Origin: Flavobacterium sp. HBTb2-11-1
Lineage (GTDB): Bacteria > Bacteroidota > Bacteroidia > Flavobacteriales > Flavobacteriaceae
DNA: 64,000 nucleotides
Direction: 5' to 3'
Assembly: GCF_009826975.1 (NCBI RefSeq)
Contig: NZ_WUMO01000005.1
Span: 248,001 to 312,000 of the forward strand
The notes under the pieces were generated by a model. That model worked only from the letters and a program-made list of their open reading frames with translations. It made no database searches and was not told the origin of the DNA. Numbering within the stretch: the stretch's first letter is position 1; each line of letters begins with the position of its first letter. The position numbers and the translations under genes are program-made. Shown here piece after piece: positions 9,044 through 18,087 of the stretch.

Positions 9044-12000
9044 CTAATCACAAAAAGGTTTCTTATTATCACTAAATATTTTCCAAGCATCAATACCATT
9101 ATCAGGATCTTTACTAAGGGCTTTCATTAAAGTAGAGTTACTTTTTAAATCTTGCATCAATGTTTTAACTTCTGTTTCGGACAAATTTAACGATTTATTT
9201 TTGGCAATAATTTTAGTTGCTATATCATCTGTAAATCCTAATGCTTTAAATTCACTTAAGGTATCTGCACCGCTAGTTACAGTTTTAGATATCGTTCTTC
9301 CTTTTCCAACCCATGTCGCATATTTACCACTTGGGGATTCCATAACAATTACTTCAACTGATCCTTCTAGTGCTAATTGAGACCATGTCTTTGGATAACC
9401 TGTTACAGGATCAATATCTTTTATTATGAATCGAGATTGCTCACCTTTTCCAACTTTTCCAAACCAAGGAATTGCTCTATTAGTTTCGATTTCAAATTTT
9501 GATGGATCTTTGATTATAATTTGATAATAAAAATCATATTCATTTCTTTCCATATTTAATGCTCTACTATCAAAGTCATAAGGTTTTCCATTAAACATAG
9601 GACTAGTGTAAGCTCCTCCTAAATTTGGCGTCCCGTCTGAAAGATCTCCAAATGAACCACCATATCTGTCAAAAACTTCATTTTTATTAGGTACTCTTTT
9701 AATTAGTGCTCCATATCCGCCATTTGCAGGTGGCCATAAAGCATTACTTTTAGAATCAAAATTTATATTATATTCTTTTGCTAAGGTTTCGAGCTTATCC
9801 CATTGGCTTTGCTTGTAATTATTCCAATATTGACCTCTTACTGTACTTGGAATTTTTTCTAGGTTTAATTTCTCAATGTAATCTTTGTTTAAAGCTTTTT
9901 CAAATGCCTTTTGATTAATAAAAAATTCATTATTAACTTTTGCTTTATTTGGATACCACCAAGATTTGAATTTATCTATGTCTCCGGCATAACTTTTTAC
10001 GTCAGTAGGTTTTGAGTTTTTCCATAATTCTTTGAATGCGATGTAATCGTCATTGTAATGAACTATATCATCTAATTCTTTTAAAACAGCATCATTTGCA
10101 AGTGCAAAATCTTCAAAGAACTTAGTTTTTAGAGTTGAATCTAATGCATTTACTTCACTTTTTAATAATGCAAGTTGAGATGATTCTAGTTTAGATGATA
10201 ATGTTACAGGTCCTAATAATTTTGGAGTTGCATAAAAGTATCCTCTATTATTTAAGTCTTCTACAATGTTCAGTGCTCCTGTTGTCGTTTGCCCTGTTTT
10301 ATCTATATATGATAGTTTATCAAATGTGCTTACAATTTCTACATTTCTAACATTAGTTGGTTGCCATTTTATATTTTTTAAATTAACTATATTTTTTGAA
10401 ACGTTAACTTCTGCAACTGCAGGACTAGCTGTTATACCATTATTTAATAAAATAGTTCCATTATCGACAGTTATATCTATAATTGAAGAAAGACTTTGAT
10501 CAATGTTCTGGCATTTTATTCGAGCTTCCACAACCAGATCATACATTTTTTTAGCAACTCTTATTTCATCAGGGTTGAGAGTTCCTCTATTCACCGTAGT
10601 GGTTATCGTTTCTGCTAAATTATCAAGTGCATTTAAATGGGCTAGCCTTTCTGTCTCATTTAAATTTTGAAAATCTGCAACAAAATTTTTAATGCTACTT
10701 CGCATTACTCGTACGGTTTCAATATATTTTCCTTCTTTAACCGCAAATTGAAAAACTCCTCGTGTTAAATTGGTTAGTCCAGAAACAGCTCTTGGTAAAT
10801 TATAGATTGCATAAACAGCATCCCAGATGGCATTATATTTCGGACTTATAGCGTCTGGATTATTATAATTAGTTGCTGTTATAAGCACATCCGCAGAAAC
10901 CATTGTTAATTCTAGTGTTAATAATGATCCGCCACTTGTAAATGGAGCCAAAGCTATAGCAACTCCATCAGCTACTAATCTAAGTAATATTGCATCATTG
11001 TGGTCTTCTACAGCATTAATCATCCAGTATGCATAAATTGCAGGAACAGCTAAAAGTCCTTTTTTGAATTGCCTGCCATCTACTGTAAAATCTTTCGGAA
11101 TCTCTAAAACAACATAATCATATGGTGCGAGATCAAAAAGATGTTGTACTGGATTTTTCGGATCTTTCGAATTTATTACTTGATAACTACAATTAAACAG
11201 AATTCGACTTGGGTTACTCAATGATTTAGTAGAAAGTAAATGATATTCTAGTACAGCACCATTATTTGAAACCACGTTAAATATTCCTTGATCATAGAAC
11301 ATGAAATATGGCTCTTTTCTAACTTCTGTTAAAGGAGGAATTGTATTGTATTTGTTAGTAACTTCTAATGCTAAATTATTTGCATAACCATTTGGAATTT
11401 TATTGTAAACTAATGTTTTGTAGAAAATATCTTGAACGAAAAATTTTCTCTCTTTTCCATCCAATACTTTATAAACGCTCCATAATAAACTATAATTATT
11501 TTTTTGTAATTCTTCAGTTATTCCATAACGATCATTTACATGAATGAAGAGATTTAAAAGAATTTCCTCAGATTTATCAAACATTGAATTATTGTTGAGT
11601 GCTAAATCAATCAGATTCTTTCTTGTTTCAATAGATATGCTTTTCCAGAAAACAGGAATCATTTTAAATTTATCACTTACAGATTGGTTTGTTACGTATT
11701 CATAATAATAGCTTTCGTCAAAACCAGTAACAGATTCAGGGACAAGATTTTTAATGAAATTGTAAGCAGCTGAATCATCTTTAGGAATTAATCTATCAAG
11801 ATCAAGATTATTGATAGAAAACATTGCCATTAATCCCTGGTAGAAAGAAGTGTAATTTTCATTATCATAAGGATTGATAGAATGATCATGTAATTTTTTG
11901 TTTAAACTGATAAGAATTTCATGATTATTAGCAGATAATAAATTGTAGAAATCAGGTAAATTTTTTGAATTTACTGCAACCATCACTCTCAAAATAGCAA

Positions 12001-15000
12001 TTTCCTGATCATTTTTAATTTCAGAAGACAAACTTAATTGTTTAAATGCTTTCCTTAAATTTTCCCAGCTTACTTTTCTTAAAGCAGAAATACAAACTTG
12101 CTGGTTTACAATTAAATCAACTAATTCTGGGTTTGAAAAACTTGATTTTGCAAATAGCGTATTAAGTTTTTTCAGATCGACTTCAATAATATTAGGCTGA
12201 CATTTATTTTTGTCATGGTTAATTAAATCTACTAATGAATTAACGACATTACATGAAGGATCAGCAGAATATAATGCAACAGTTGTAAATTTGTTATCTT
12301 TTTCAAGATATTTTTTAACTTGCTCAATTACATTTGCAGTAGTAGCATTATCAGGTTTCTTCCAAGCATAAATTGTTTTTTTGCTATAAGAACATTGATC
12401 ATTCAAAATTTTAATGACTGCATCTCCATTACTCTTTAAGGTAATCGGATATGGCATTTTATCACCAATATTTCTAACGCGTGTATAGTCATTATCTCTA
12501 TATGATAATTCGTATACTACTTCATTACCTGATACTTTTCCTATAAAAGTTGCAAGCAATTTTTTAGTTTCAGTTTGATGCAAATTAAAACCAGTAATTA
12601 AAAAAGGAGTCTTTTCAGAGAGTTGAGCTACTAATATATTTCCACTTGCAGCTTCGTTTTCGGTTACTTTAAAAATATTTCCAAGTAAATCAAGCTCATT
12701 AGCTTGACGATCTGCCCCAGCAGAACTCTTCTGGAAACCATAAAACTTCCATCCGCCACTATGAATAATATCCCAATCGTTGTGAGATAAAACGGTACCA
12801 TTTCCATAATCCATTAAAAGATTAGTCTTACCAGATTCTTCTTTAGTTGAAAATGGGTGCTTTAAACCAAAAATTCCATGCCCTAATTCGTGCGCAGCAG
12901 TTTTTAAATTTCCGCTATTAAATATGAAGGCGTATTGACCTCCAAGTGGCATGAAACCATCATAACCATCTTGGCCAGATTTTCCAGTGTATAAAACATA
13001 ATAGGTCTTTTCGTTGTATTTAAAATCTGCATTAGATTCAATCTGGCTTATGATATCTATTTGTCCATCGGTGTAAACATTTAATAGATCGCTGTTGCCA
13101 CATTCAATTTCAGATGGCAAAGTATTAATTTTTACATTTTGAGTTGTTACCGTGAAGCTTATACCAGCCTTATTGTAAACTTCATTAAGGAATTTTTCTG
13201 CATCGCCAACATTTGGAGTAGTTGCTCCATTAACACTTAAAAGCGTAACGCTTATTGGAGATTTTTTAGTCAAATGCCAAACGTTTAGTTTTCCAGCAAT
13301 ATCATATTTGCCTTCAACCGTTTTGGTAGTATCTTGAGCAGATTTAACTGGAGTTCCTTTTACTGTGGCAATAATTCCGTCTTTTCCAAAATTCAAAGTC
13401 TTCTTAAGAGCAATTTTAGCGGTATTATCAGAAGTCCATTCTGCGTCAACTTTTCCTCCTGTAATGGTTTTGAAAACAATATCTGAGTTTTTCTTGCCTT
13501 TCGAAAATTCGGCTTTAGCTATAACATAATCATCTCCATTTAAGTCTGAAACGGCTTTGTAATTTACTTTGTAAATCTTTCCGTCTCCAGTCGGGATTAC
13601 CTCATAACTGCTTTTAAGTTTTGCTGATCCGTTTTCTGGCTGTGGATCAAAGGCGTATTTACTGTCTTTACTGTCTTCAAAAGTTATTCTAACATCGGGA
13701 GATGAAATTTGTGCCACTTCTCCGCTTGATGACATTCCATTTGTATTTGAAGCTGTTGCTTTTCCAGCAGGAGCAGGAGCGCCAATAGTTGGTGCGGCAC
13801 TTCCGTTGGCAGGAATTGTAACTGTAGTTCCATTTTTATCCGTATAAACCTGATCATACGGAGATTTAGGAAGCGTTGTAACAGCTCCATTTTCACCCGT
13901 AATAGTTGTACTTCCATCAGGATTTAAAGTTGCAGATTTTACAATATAATCTAGTTTCCCTTCAATAGGTTTACCATCGCTTCCGAGGATATCTGTCAGG
14001 ATTTGATCTCCGTCAGCCATTCCTTTCCAAGTCGGATCATAACTAGCGATAATCTCCCCAGAGATTAATTTAAAGTCTGTATTGATTCCGATGTTATCGA
14101 AAGTGATTCTAATACGAGAATATTTGCCAATATCTGGCCCACCTGCTGCATTAGCTGCGTCGATAAGTGTACGGAATTTTTCTAAGAAAGGTAAAGTTAC
14201 ATAACCATCTCCGCTGAATTTACCATTGCTTCCAGTTGAATGTAAAACGACTATTGGGAAATCTCCAGCTTTTACAACGTCATTTGCAAAAAGTTCAGGA
14301 AGCGGATTTTTATTGGCTAAATCTGCAGGGTCTGGTTTGATACCGCAACCAACAAAAGCAATTTCATCCTTCGCGATAGTGGTAAATTCATGAACTGTAC
14401 TATGAGTATATTTACCAGCTTCACAAGATGCACCAACAGTATATTCGTAAGTAGCATTTGGCTTTAAATTACTGATGGTTGCAAATTCCCTTGGTGTAAC
14501 TATTTTATACCAATCTGAATTGGCGTTTTTCTCACGGTAATTTACTTGATAATCAAAATTATCAATATCTCCGCTCCATGTTATTTTTGCCTGGTCTTGG
14601 CTGATATCGGTTGTAGTAATTGCCAGCGGTGCGGTACAATAGGTTTCGTAATCAAAAGCGAAAATTTCGCTGTATCCATTATTTTTAAAAACACCAATTT
14701 CTTCTGCGCCTAAAAGTGCTTTTGCTTTTACTCTCCAAGCGTATTTTTTTCCAGGAAGCAACTGCGGTTCTGAAACTCCATATTGTAATGTTGTAGAACG
14801 CGTAGTTGTTGTGAAAAGAGGAGGAGAGTATAAAAATGCATTTTGAACTGGAGTGTATTTATCCCAGATTTCGACTAAAGAAAACTCATATTCAACATTG
14901 CTCACGTTGATTTGGCGAGGCGTCCAGCTGAAAATAATGTTCTGAATGTTCTGTTGCATAATAGAAGCATTATTCAGCGGAAGATTTAGAAATGGTGGAT

Positions 15001-15502
15001 CGTTTTGGAAAATAATGGTGGTTACACTCGTTTTCTTCGAAAGTTTTTTGTTGGTTGCAAAGTCATATACCTCAACAGAAAAATTATAAATACCTTCTGG
15101 AAGTGCTTGCGCATATTGATTCGGATTGATTCCGACAAGATTCTGATATTCAAAGTATGGTGCTAAATCTACATTGGTCAACTGGAGCGGTACTCCGCCT
15201 TCTAAGAAAAGATTACGTGCTCCGACAACAAAATCGTTGGTCATTAACGAAATAGACTGTCCTTGGAAATAACATTTCAGTCGTATCTGACGATTGGAAA
15301 TAGTTAAATCGTTTAAAGCAATCTGTACTTTAATGGGACTGTTTATAGTAGTCGCATCGGCATAATTGCTTAAATAGATTGGCGATGGCTGTGTTATTTG
15401 AGTGCTAATTGTTACTGGATAAGTCTGTGCTATACCAGAAACTATTGCGGAAAGCCAAAACCCAAGGGTTAAGAATAGTTGAAATTGTAGTTTTTTTAGC
15501 AT
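9044..15502 (-). CDS. Giant polymorphic toxin: Fn3, zincin and C-terminal TNT domain
   Basis: The 2152 residues begin with a signal peptide (1-26). Residues about 30-285 are beta-rich and Fn3-like (WTPRQINVSNVEYEFSLVEIW, YAWRVKAKALLG) and 290-375 form a clear Fn3 domain. A zincin region surrounds HELGHGIFGLKH at residues 871-882. A helical stretch covers 1110-1450 and a hydrophobic block about 1490-1560 (LVADGVAIALAP, LLTLELTMVSADVLI). Residues about 1915-2030 match the TNT domain of tuberculosis necrotizing toxin, an NAD glycohydrolase: LWPPANGGYG (Trp1923), DRYGG, GGAYTSP, AIPWFG (Trp2013) and GKGEQSRF with the family's Arg and Gln positions. About 115 residues follow, ending in a DAWKIF linker piece. 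There is no T9SS sorting domain. The next genes are an immunity candidate and a second cassette. Confidence 0.82.
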   Translation of the reverse strand: MLKKLQFQLFLTLGFWLSAIVSGIAQTYPVTISTQITQPSPIYLSNYADATTINSPIKVQIALNDLTISNRQIRLKCYFQGQSISLMTNDFVVGARNLFLEGGVPLQLTNVDLAPYFEYQNLVGINPNQYAQALPEGIYNFSVEVYDFATNKKLSKKTSVTTIIFQNDPPFLNLPLNNASIMQQNIQNIIFSWTPRQINVSNVEYEFSLVEIWDKYTPVQNAFLYSPPLFTTTTRSTTLQYGVSEPQLLPGKKYAWRVKAKALLGAEEIGVFKNNGYSEIFAFDYETYCTAPLAITTTDISQDQAKITWSGDIDNFDYQVNYREKNANSDWYKIVTPREFATISNLKPNATYEYTVGASCEAGKYTHSTVHEFTTIAKDEIAFVGCGIKPDPADLANKNPLPELFANDVVKAGDFPIVVLHSTGSNGKFSGDGYVTLPFLEKFRTLIDAANAAGGPDIGKYSRIRITFDNIGINTDFKLISGEIIASYDPTWKGMADGDQILTDILGSDGKPIEGKLDYIVKSATLNPDGSTTITGENGAVTTLPKSPYDQVYTDKNGTTVTIPANGSAAPTIGAPAPAGKATASNTNGMSSSGEVAQISSPDVRITFEDSKDSKYAFDPQPENGSAKLKSSYEVIPTGDGKIYKVNYKAVSDLNGDDYVIAKAEFSKGKKNSDIVFKTITGGKVDAEWTSDNTAKIALKKTLNFGKDGIIATVKGTPVKSAQDTTKTVEGKYDIAGKLNVWHLTKKSPISVTLLSVNGATTPNVGDAEKFLNEVYNKAGISFTVTTQNVKINTLPSEIECGNSDLLNVYTDGQIDIISQIESNADFKYNEKTYYVLYTGKSGQDGYDGFMPLGGQYAFIFNSGNLKTAAHELGHGIFGLKHPFSTKEESGKTNLLMDYGNGTVLSHNDWDIIHSGGWKFYGFQKSSAGADRQANELDLLGNIFKVTENEAASGNILVAQLSEKTPFLITGFNLHQTETKKLLATFIGKVSGNEVVYELSYRDNDYTRVRNIGDKMPYPITLKSNGDAVIKILNDQCSYSKKTIYAWKKPDNATTANVIEQVKKYLEKDNKFTTVALYSADPSCNVVNSLVDLINHDKNKCQPNIIEVDLKKLNTLFAKSSFSNPELVDLIVNQQVCISALRKVSWENLRKAFKQLSLSSEIKNDQEIAILRVMVAVNSKNLPDFYNLLSANNHEILISLNKKLHDHSINPYDNENYTSFYQGLMAMFSINNLDLDRLIPKDDSAAYNFIKNLVPESVTGFDESYYYEYVTNQSVSDKFKMIPVFWKSISIETRKNLIDLALNNNSMFDKSEEILLNLFIHVNDRYGITEELQKNNYSLLWSVYKVLDGKERKFFVQDIFYKTLVYNKIPNGYANNLALEVTNKYNTIPPLTEVRKEPYFMFYDQGIFNVVSNNGAVLEYHLLSTKSLSNPSRILFNCSYQVINSKDPKNPVQHLFDLAPYDYVVLEIPKDFTVDGRQFKKGLLAVPAIYAYWMINAVEDHNDAILLRLVADGVAIALAPFTSGGSLLTLELTMVSADVLITATNYNNPDAISPKYNAIWDAVYAIYNLPRAVSGLTNLTRGVFQFAVKEGKYIETVRVMRSSIKNFVADFQNLNETERLAHLNALDNLAETITTTVNRGTLNPDEIRVAKKMYDLVVEARIKCQNIDQSLSSIIDITVDNGTILLNNGITASPAVAEVNVSKNIVNLKNIKWQPTNVRNVEIVSTFDKLSYIDKTGQTTTGALNIVEDLNNRGYFYATPKLLGPVTLSSKLESSQLALLKSEVNALDSTLKTKFFEDFALANDAVLKELDDIVHYNDDYIAFKELWKNSKPTDVKSYAGDIDKFKSWWYPNKAKVNNEFFINQKAFEKALNKDYIEKLNLEKIPSTVRGQYWNNYKQSQWDKLETLAKEYNINFDSKSNALWPPANGGYGALIKRVPNKNEVFDRYGGSFGDLSDGTPNLGGAYTSPMFNGKPYDFDSRALNMERNEYDFYYQIIIKDPSKFEIETNRAIPWFGKVGKGEQSRFIIKDIDPVTGYPKTWSQLALEGSVEVIVMESPSGKYATWVGKGRTISKTVTSGADTLSEFKALGFTDDIATKIIAKNKSLNLSETEVKTLMQDLKSNSTLMKALSKDPDNGIDAWKIFSDNKKPFCD

Positions 15503-15545
15503 TTGGGTGTTTTTATAACTATTATACTTTAAAAATCTTTTTCTC

Positions 15546-17993
15546 TTAATGTTTTAATTCAATCGAATCATTTACAGCTCTTTCTACGGCAAGCTGATGG
15601 TAAAACGGAATCATTTTTTCTTCTAATTGCTTGCTGATTTCTTCTGTTGGTTTTTTATCATTTTTTAAATCAAAAAACGTATTGATTTCCATTTTGCTGA
15701 AAGCTGCAATTGATTCGTTATTTTGTAATTCGCTTTGAGGTAGTTTTGAAAGCATCGCAAATTCTCTCATCATCCATCTGTGATTAACTAATTGCTTTTC
15801 TGCTGTTTTACTTCTTTCTACCAATTTTAAATATTTGTTGTAAGCTGCTTTATCTTTTGCATCTTCACTATTTATGCCATGCATTTTGTCCATATTAACA
15901 CGTCCAATTGCTGTGGTGTAAACTTGTTCTATATTTTGATCTTTTGCAGTTATTTCACGATTTAACTTCTGAATAATGTCCGAAAGAACAGAATTGTATT
16001 GTGCGATAGTTTCTTTATTTGAATTGTAAACATCCAGATAATCCAATACTTTTTCTTTGAATTCTTTATCTTCTAAAGCCATTCTTGCTGTATTCAATTC
16101 CTTATTCAGCTTTTCTGATTGCTCATCAGGTAGTGGTTTTAAATCGTTTTGAAGCTGTTCCAGTTTGGTGATAATTTCACTTTTCGTTCCTTCTAAAACA
16201 ACATTTTGAGAAGAAATTTTCAAAATATTATCTCGAGTTTCATTGGCTGTAACTGCAGGCTTTTCTTCCACTCGTTTAGGACGAAGTTTTATTTTATCAA
16301 AAGAGTAGGTGTAAGACAAAGTAGCCGTTAAATCATTATTGCGAACGGTTTGCGAGCTGCTAAAAAGTGTAATACAGTTTAAACCGAAATTATGTTTCTG
16401 CATGTAGATGTAAGAACCATTCAAACGGATATTAAAAATGTCATTTACTTTATCACCATTATTAAAGCTTGTGTTGTAACTTGTAGAAAAAGAGGCGTTT
16501 AATTTTTTTTCATAAAACAATTTTGTAGCTCCAATTGTAGGTCCTAAAATTAGATTATCACTAGTGTCCAGTTTTCCAATGGTGCTGTTGAAAGAAGCTG
16601 TTAGGTTCAAATCTCTTTGCGGGTAGCCAATAATGTATGAAAGTCCTGTGTTGTAATAAGTGCTTGAGCCGCCTGCAATTGTTTTTCCTTCCTGTTGATT
16701 TACAGCATCCTGCATACTGAATGTAGCATTAAAAGCTTGTTTTTGCTTTTTATCATTTTTCAAAAGATAATTGACAGTAAGTGCCGCATTCTGATTGACT
16801 TGTCTGAAGTTTAATGTATCTAAATATTCATATTGATTGGTTTGATTGATATAATCAAATTGATTTCGACTATTGGTATACGATTGAAAATTAGAATAAT
16901 TAACGTTGAAATTTAATTTTTGATTAGCTCTGAAATCTGCACTTATTGAAGAAACCAATCTCTTCATCTGGCTTTGTTTCTGTTTGTCTAAATTGTCTTT
17001 CTGTAAACCTAAATTCAGATTTAAGCTCAATTTATCATTGTATAAAGTTTGAGAAGCATTTACTGTAACGTTCTCTAAATCATTATTGAAATAATAACCG
17101 CCCAATGTTCTATAATTTGGATCTATGCGTTCGTAACCCAAACCTAAGGTTCCTTTTCCCGCAGGATAAACCAATTGTCCTTTCATCGCTTTGTAGCTCG
17201 TTGTTGTTGGATTTGAGCTTAAAAACAAAGAAGAAATATTTTGAGCTTTTGTGTTTCCAGTGACTCTAGTATCTTCTGTAATGCTGCTGTTTGCAAATTC
17301 TGTTAAAACTTGTAATTTTTTGAATAGTTTAAAAGAAGTTTCAAAGCTGATTGCAGCGTTTTCTTTTGGTGAAACTCCCAATTCAAATGGAATAGGAATA
17401 TCTAATGAATTTATCTCGTCTCTTGCCTTAAAAAAGGTAAGGCCTAGATTTACTTTTTCAAGCGCATACTGTGTTTTAAAACCGTATCCCATTCTTTTGT
17501 ATGTTGGGACAAGTTCAGTGTTTATAGCATCATATTCGCTGCTTCTAACCAAACGTCCATACATGGCGCTGATTTTGAATTTTCCTTGCGGAGTTAAATC
17601 AACACCCAAACCTGTAAATTGGTGCCCTGCTAAAGTGTATGGCGAAAAAGTCATGCTTACGTCTCCAATATGGCCAGTTATCCATTTATAAGAGGGATGT
17701 ATGCTAAGGCGGTTCATAAGAGTTGGTTTATTGTATCCAAACTTCTGATTGGTGTATGAAAATGAAAATGGAATATTGTATAAACCTGCGACATTCACAT
17801 TGATATTTCCGTTTAAGAAATAGGTAAAAGGTTCTCTGGCAGCGTTTCCAGAATAGAAAACTCCATTGGCTGAAGCTCCTCCAGAAACATTTATTAATTT
17901 GGCTTTTCCTAATTCTTCAACATTGAAATTTTGTGCAAATGTGATTGTATTACACAATAGTATGCTGAAAAATAATATTCTTTTTAAACTCAT
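15546..17993 (-). CDS. Outer-membrane beta-barrel-like protein with C-terminal coiled-coil region
   Basis: The 815 residues begin with a signal peptide (ending NTITFAQ). Residues about 30-575 are alternating amphipathic strands with many aromatic ends and Asn/Lys turns (for example PFSFSYTNQKFGYNK, LNLNLGLQKDNL, LTASFNSTIGKLD), typical of a large barrel. Residues about 600-815 are charged and helical, a probable periplasmic coiled-coil domain. No named family was recognised; it is much longer than the PorP/SprF proteins that accompany SprB, but sits in the same place, directly after a SprB-like adhesin (94 bp). An adhesin-anchoring or translocation role is inferred from that position. Confidence 0.62.
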   Translation of the reverse strand: MSLKRILFFSILLCNTITFAQNFNVEELGKAKLINVSGGASANGVFYSGNAAREPFTYFLNGNINVNVAGLYNIPFSFSYTNQKFGYNKPTLMNRLSIHPSYKWITGHIGDVSMTFSPYTLAGHQFTGLGVDLTPQGKFKISAMYGRLVRSSEYDAINTELVPTYKRMGYGFKTQYALEKVNLGLTFFKARDEINSLDIPIPFELGVSPKENAAISFETSFKLFKKLQVLTEFANSSITEDTRVTGNTKAQNISSLFLSSNPTTTSYKAMKGQLVYPAGKGTLGLGYERIDPNYRTLGGYYFNNDLENVTVNASQTLYNDKLSLNLNLGLQKDNLDKQKQSQMKRLVSSISADFRANQKLNFNVNYSNFQSYTNSRNQFDYINQTNQYEYLDTLNFRQVNQNAALTVNYLLKNDKKQKQAFNATFSMQDAVNQQEGKTIAGGSSTYYNTGLSYIIGYPQRDLNLTASFNSTIGKLDTSDNLILGPTIGATKLFYEKKLNASFSTSYNTSFNNGDKVNDIFNIRLNGSYIYMQKHNFGLNCITLFSSSQTVRNNDLTATLSYTYSFDKIKLRPKRVEEKPAVTANETRDNILKISSQNVVLEGTKSEIITKLEQLQNDLKPLPDEQSEKLNKELNTARMALEDKEFKEKVLDYLDVYNSNKETIAQYNSVLSDIIQKLNREITAKDQNIEQVYTTAIGRVNMDKMHGINSEDAKDKAAYNKYLKLVERSKTAEKQLVNHRWMMREFAMLSKLPQSELQNNESIAAFSKMEINTFFDLKNDKKPTEEISKQLEEKMIPFYHQLAVERAVNDSIELKH

Positions 17994-18087
17994 TATGATA
18001 AATTCAGGGCAACAAAATAGGGAAGGACTAGCCTTTTATTTCGAACTGTTTTATTTAAAAATTGGCTTTTGATTTTACGTTTTTAAC

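Noticed and set aside
9044..9120. T9SS sorting domain on the large toxin
   Set aside because: The C-terminus ends DAWKIFSDNKKPFCD, without YPNP, a GxY strand or a basic end, so no sorting domain can be claimed.
15000..15500. The N-terminal region of the toxin as an Rhs/YD-repeat shell
   Set aside because: No YD or Rhs repeats are visible; the region consists of Ig/Fn3-like strands.
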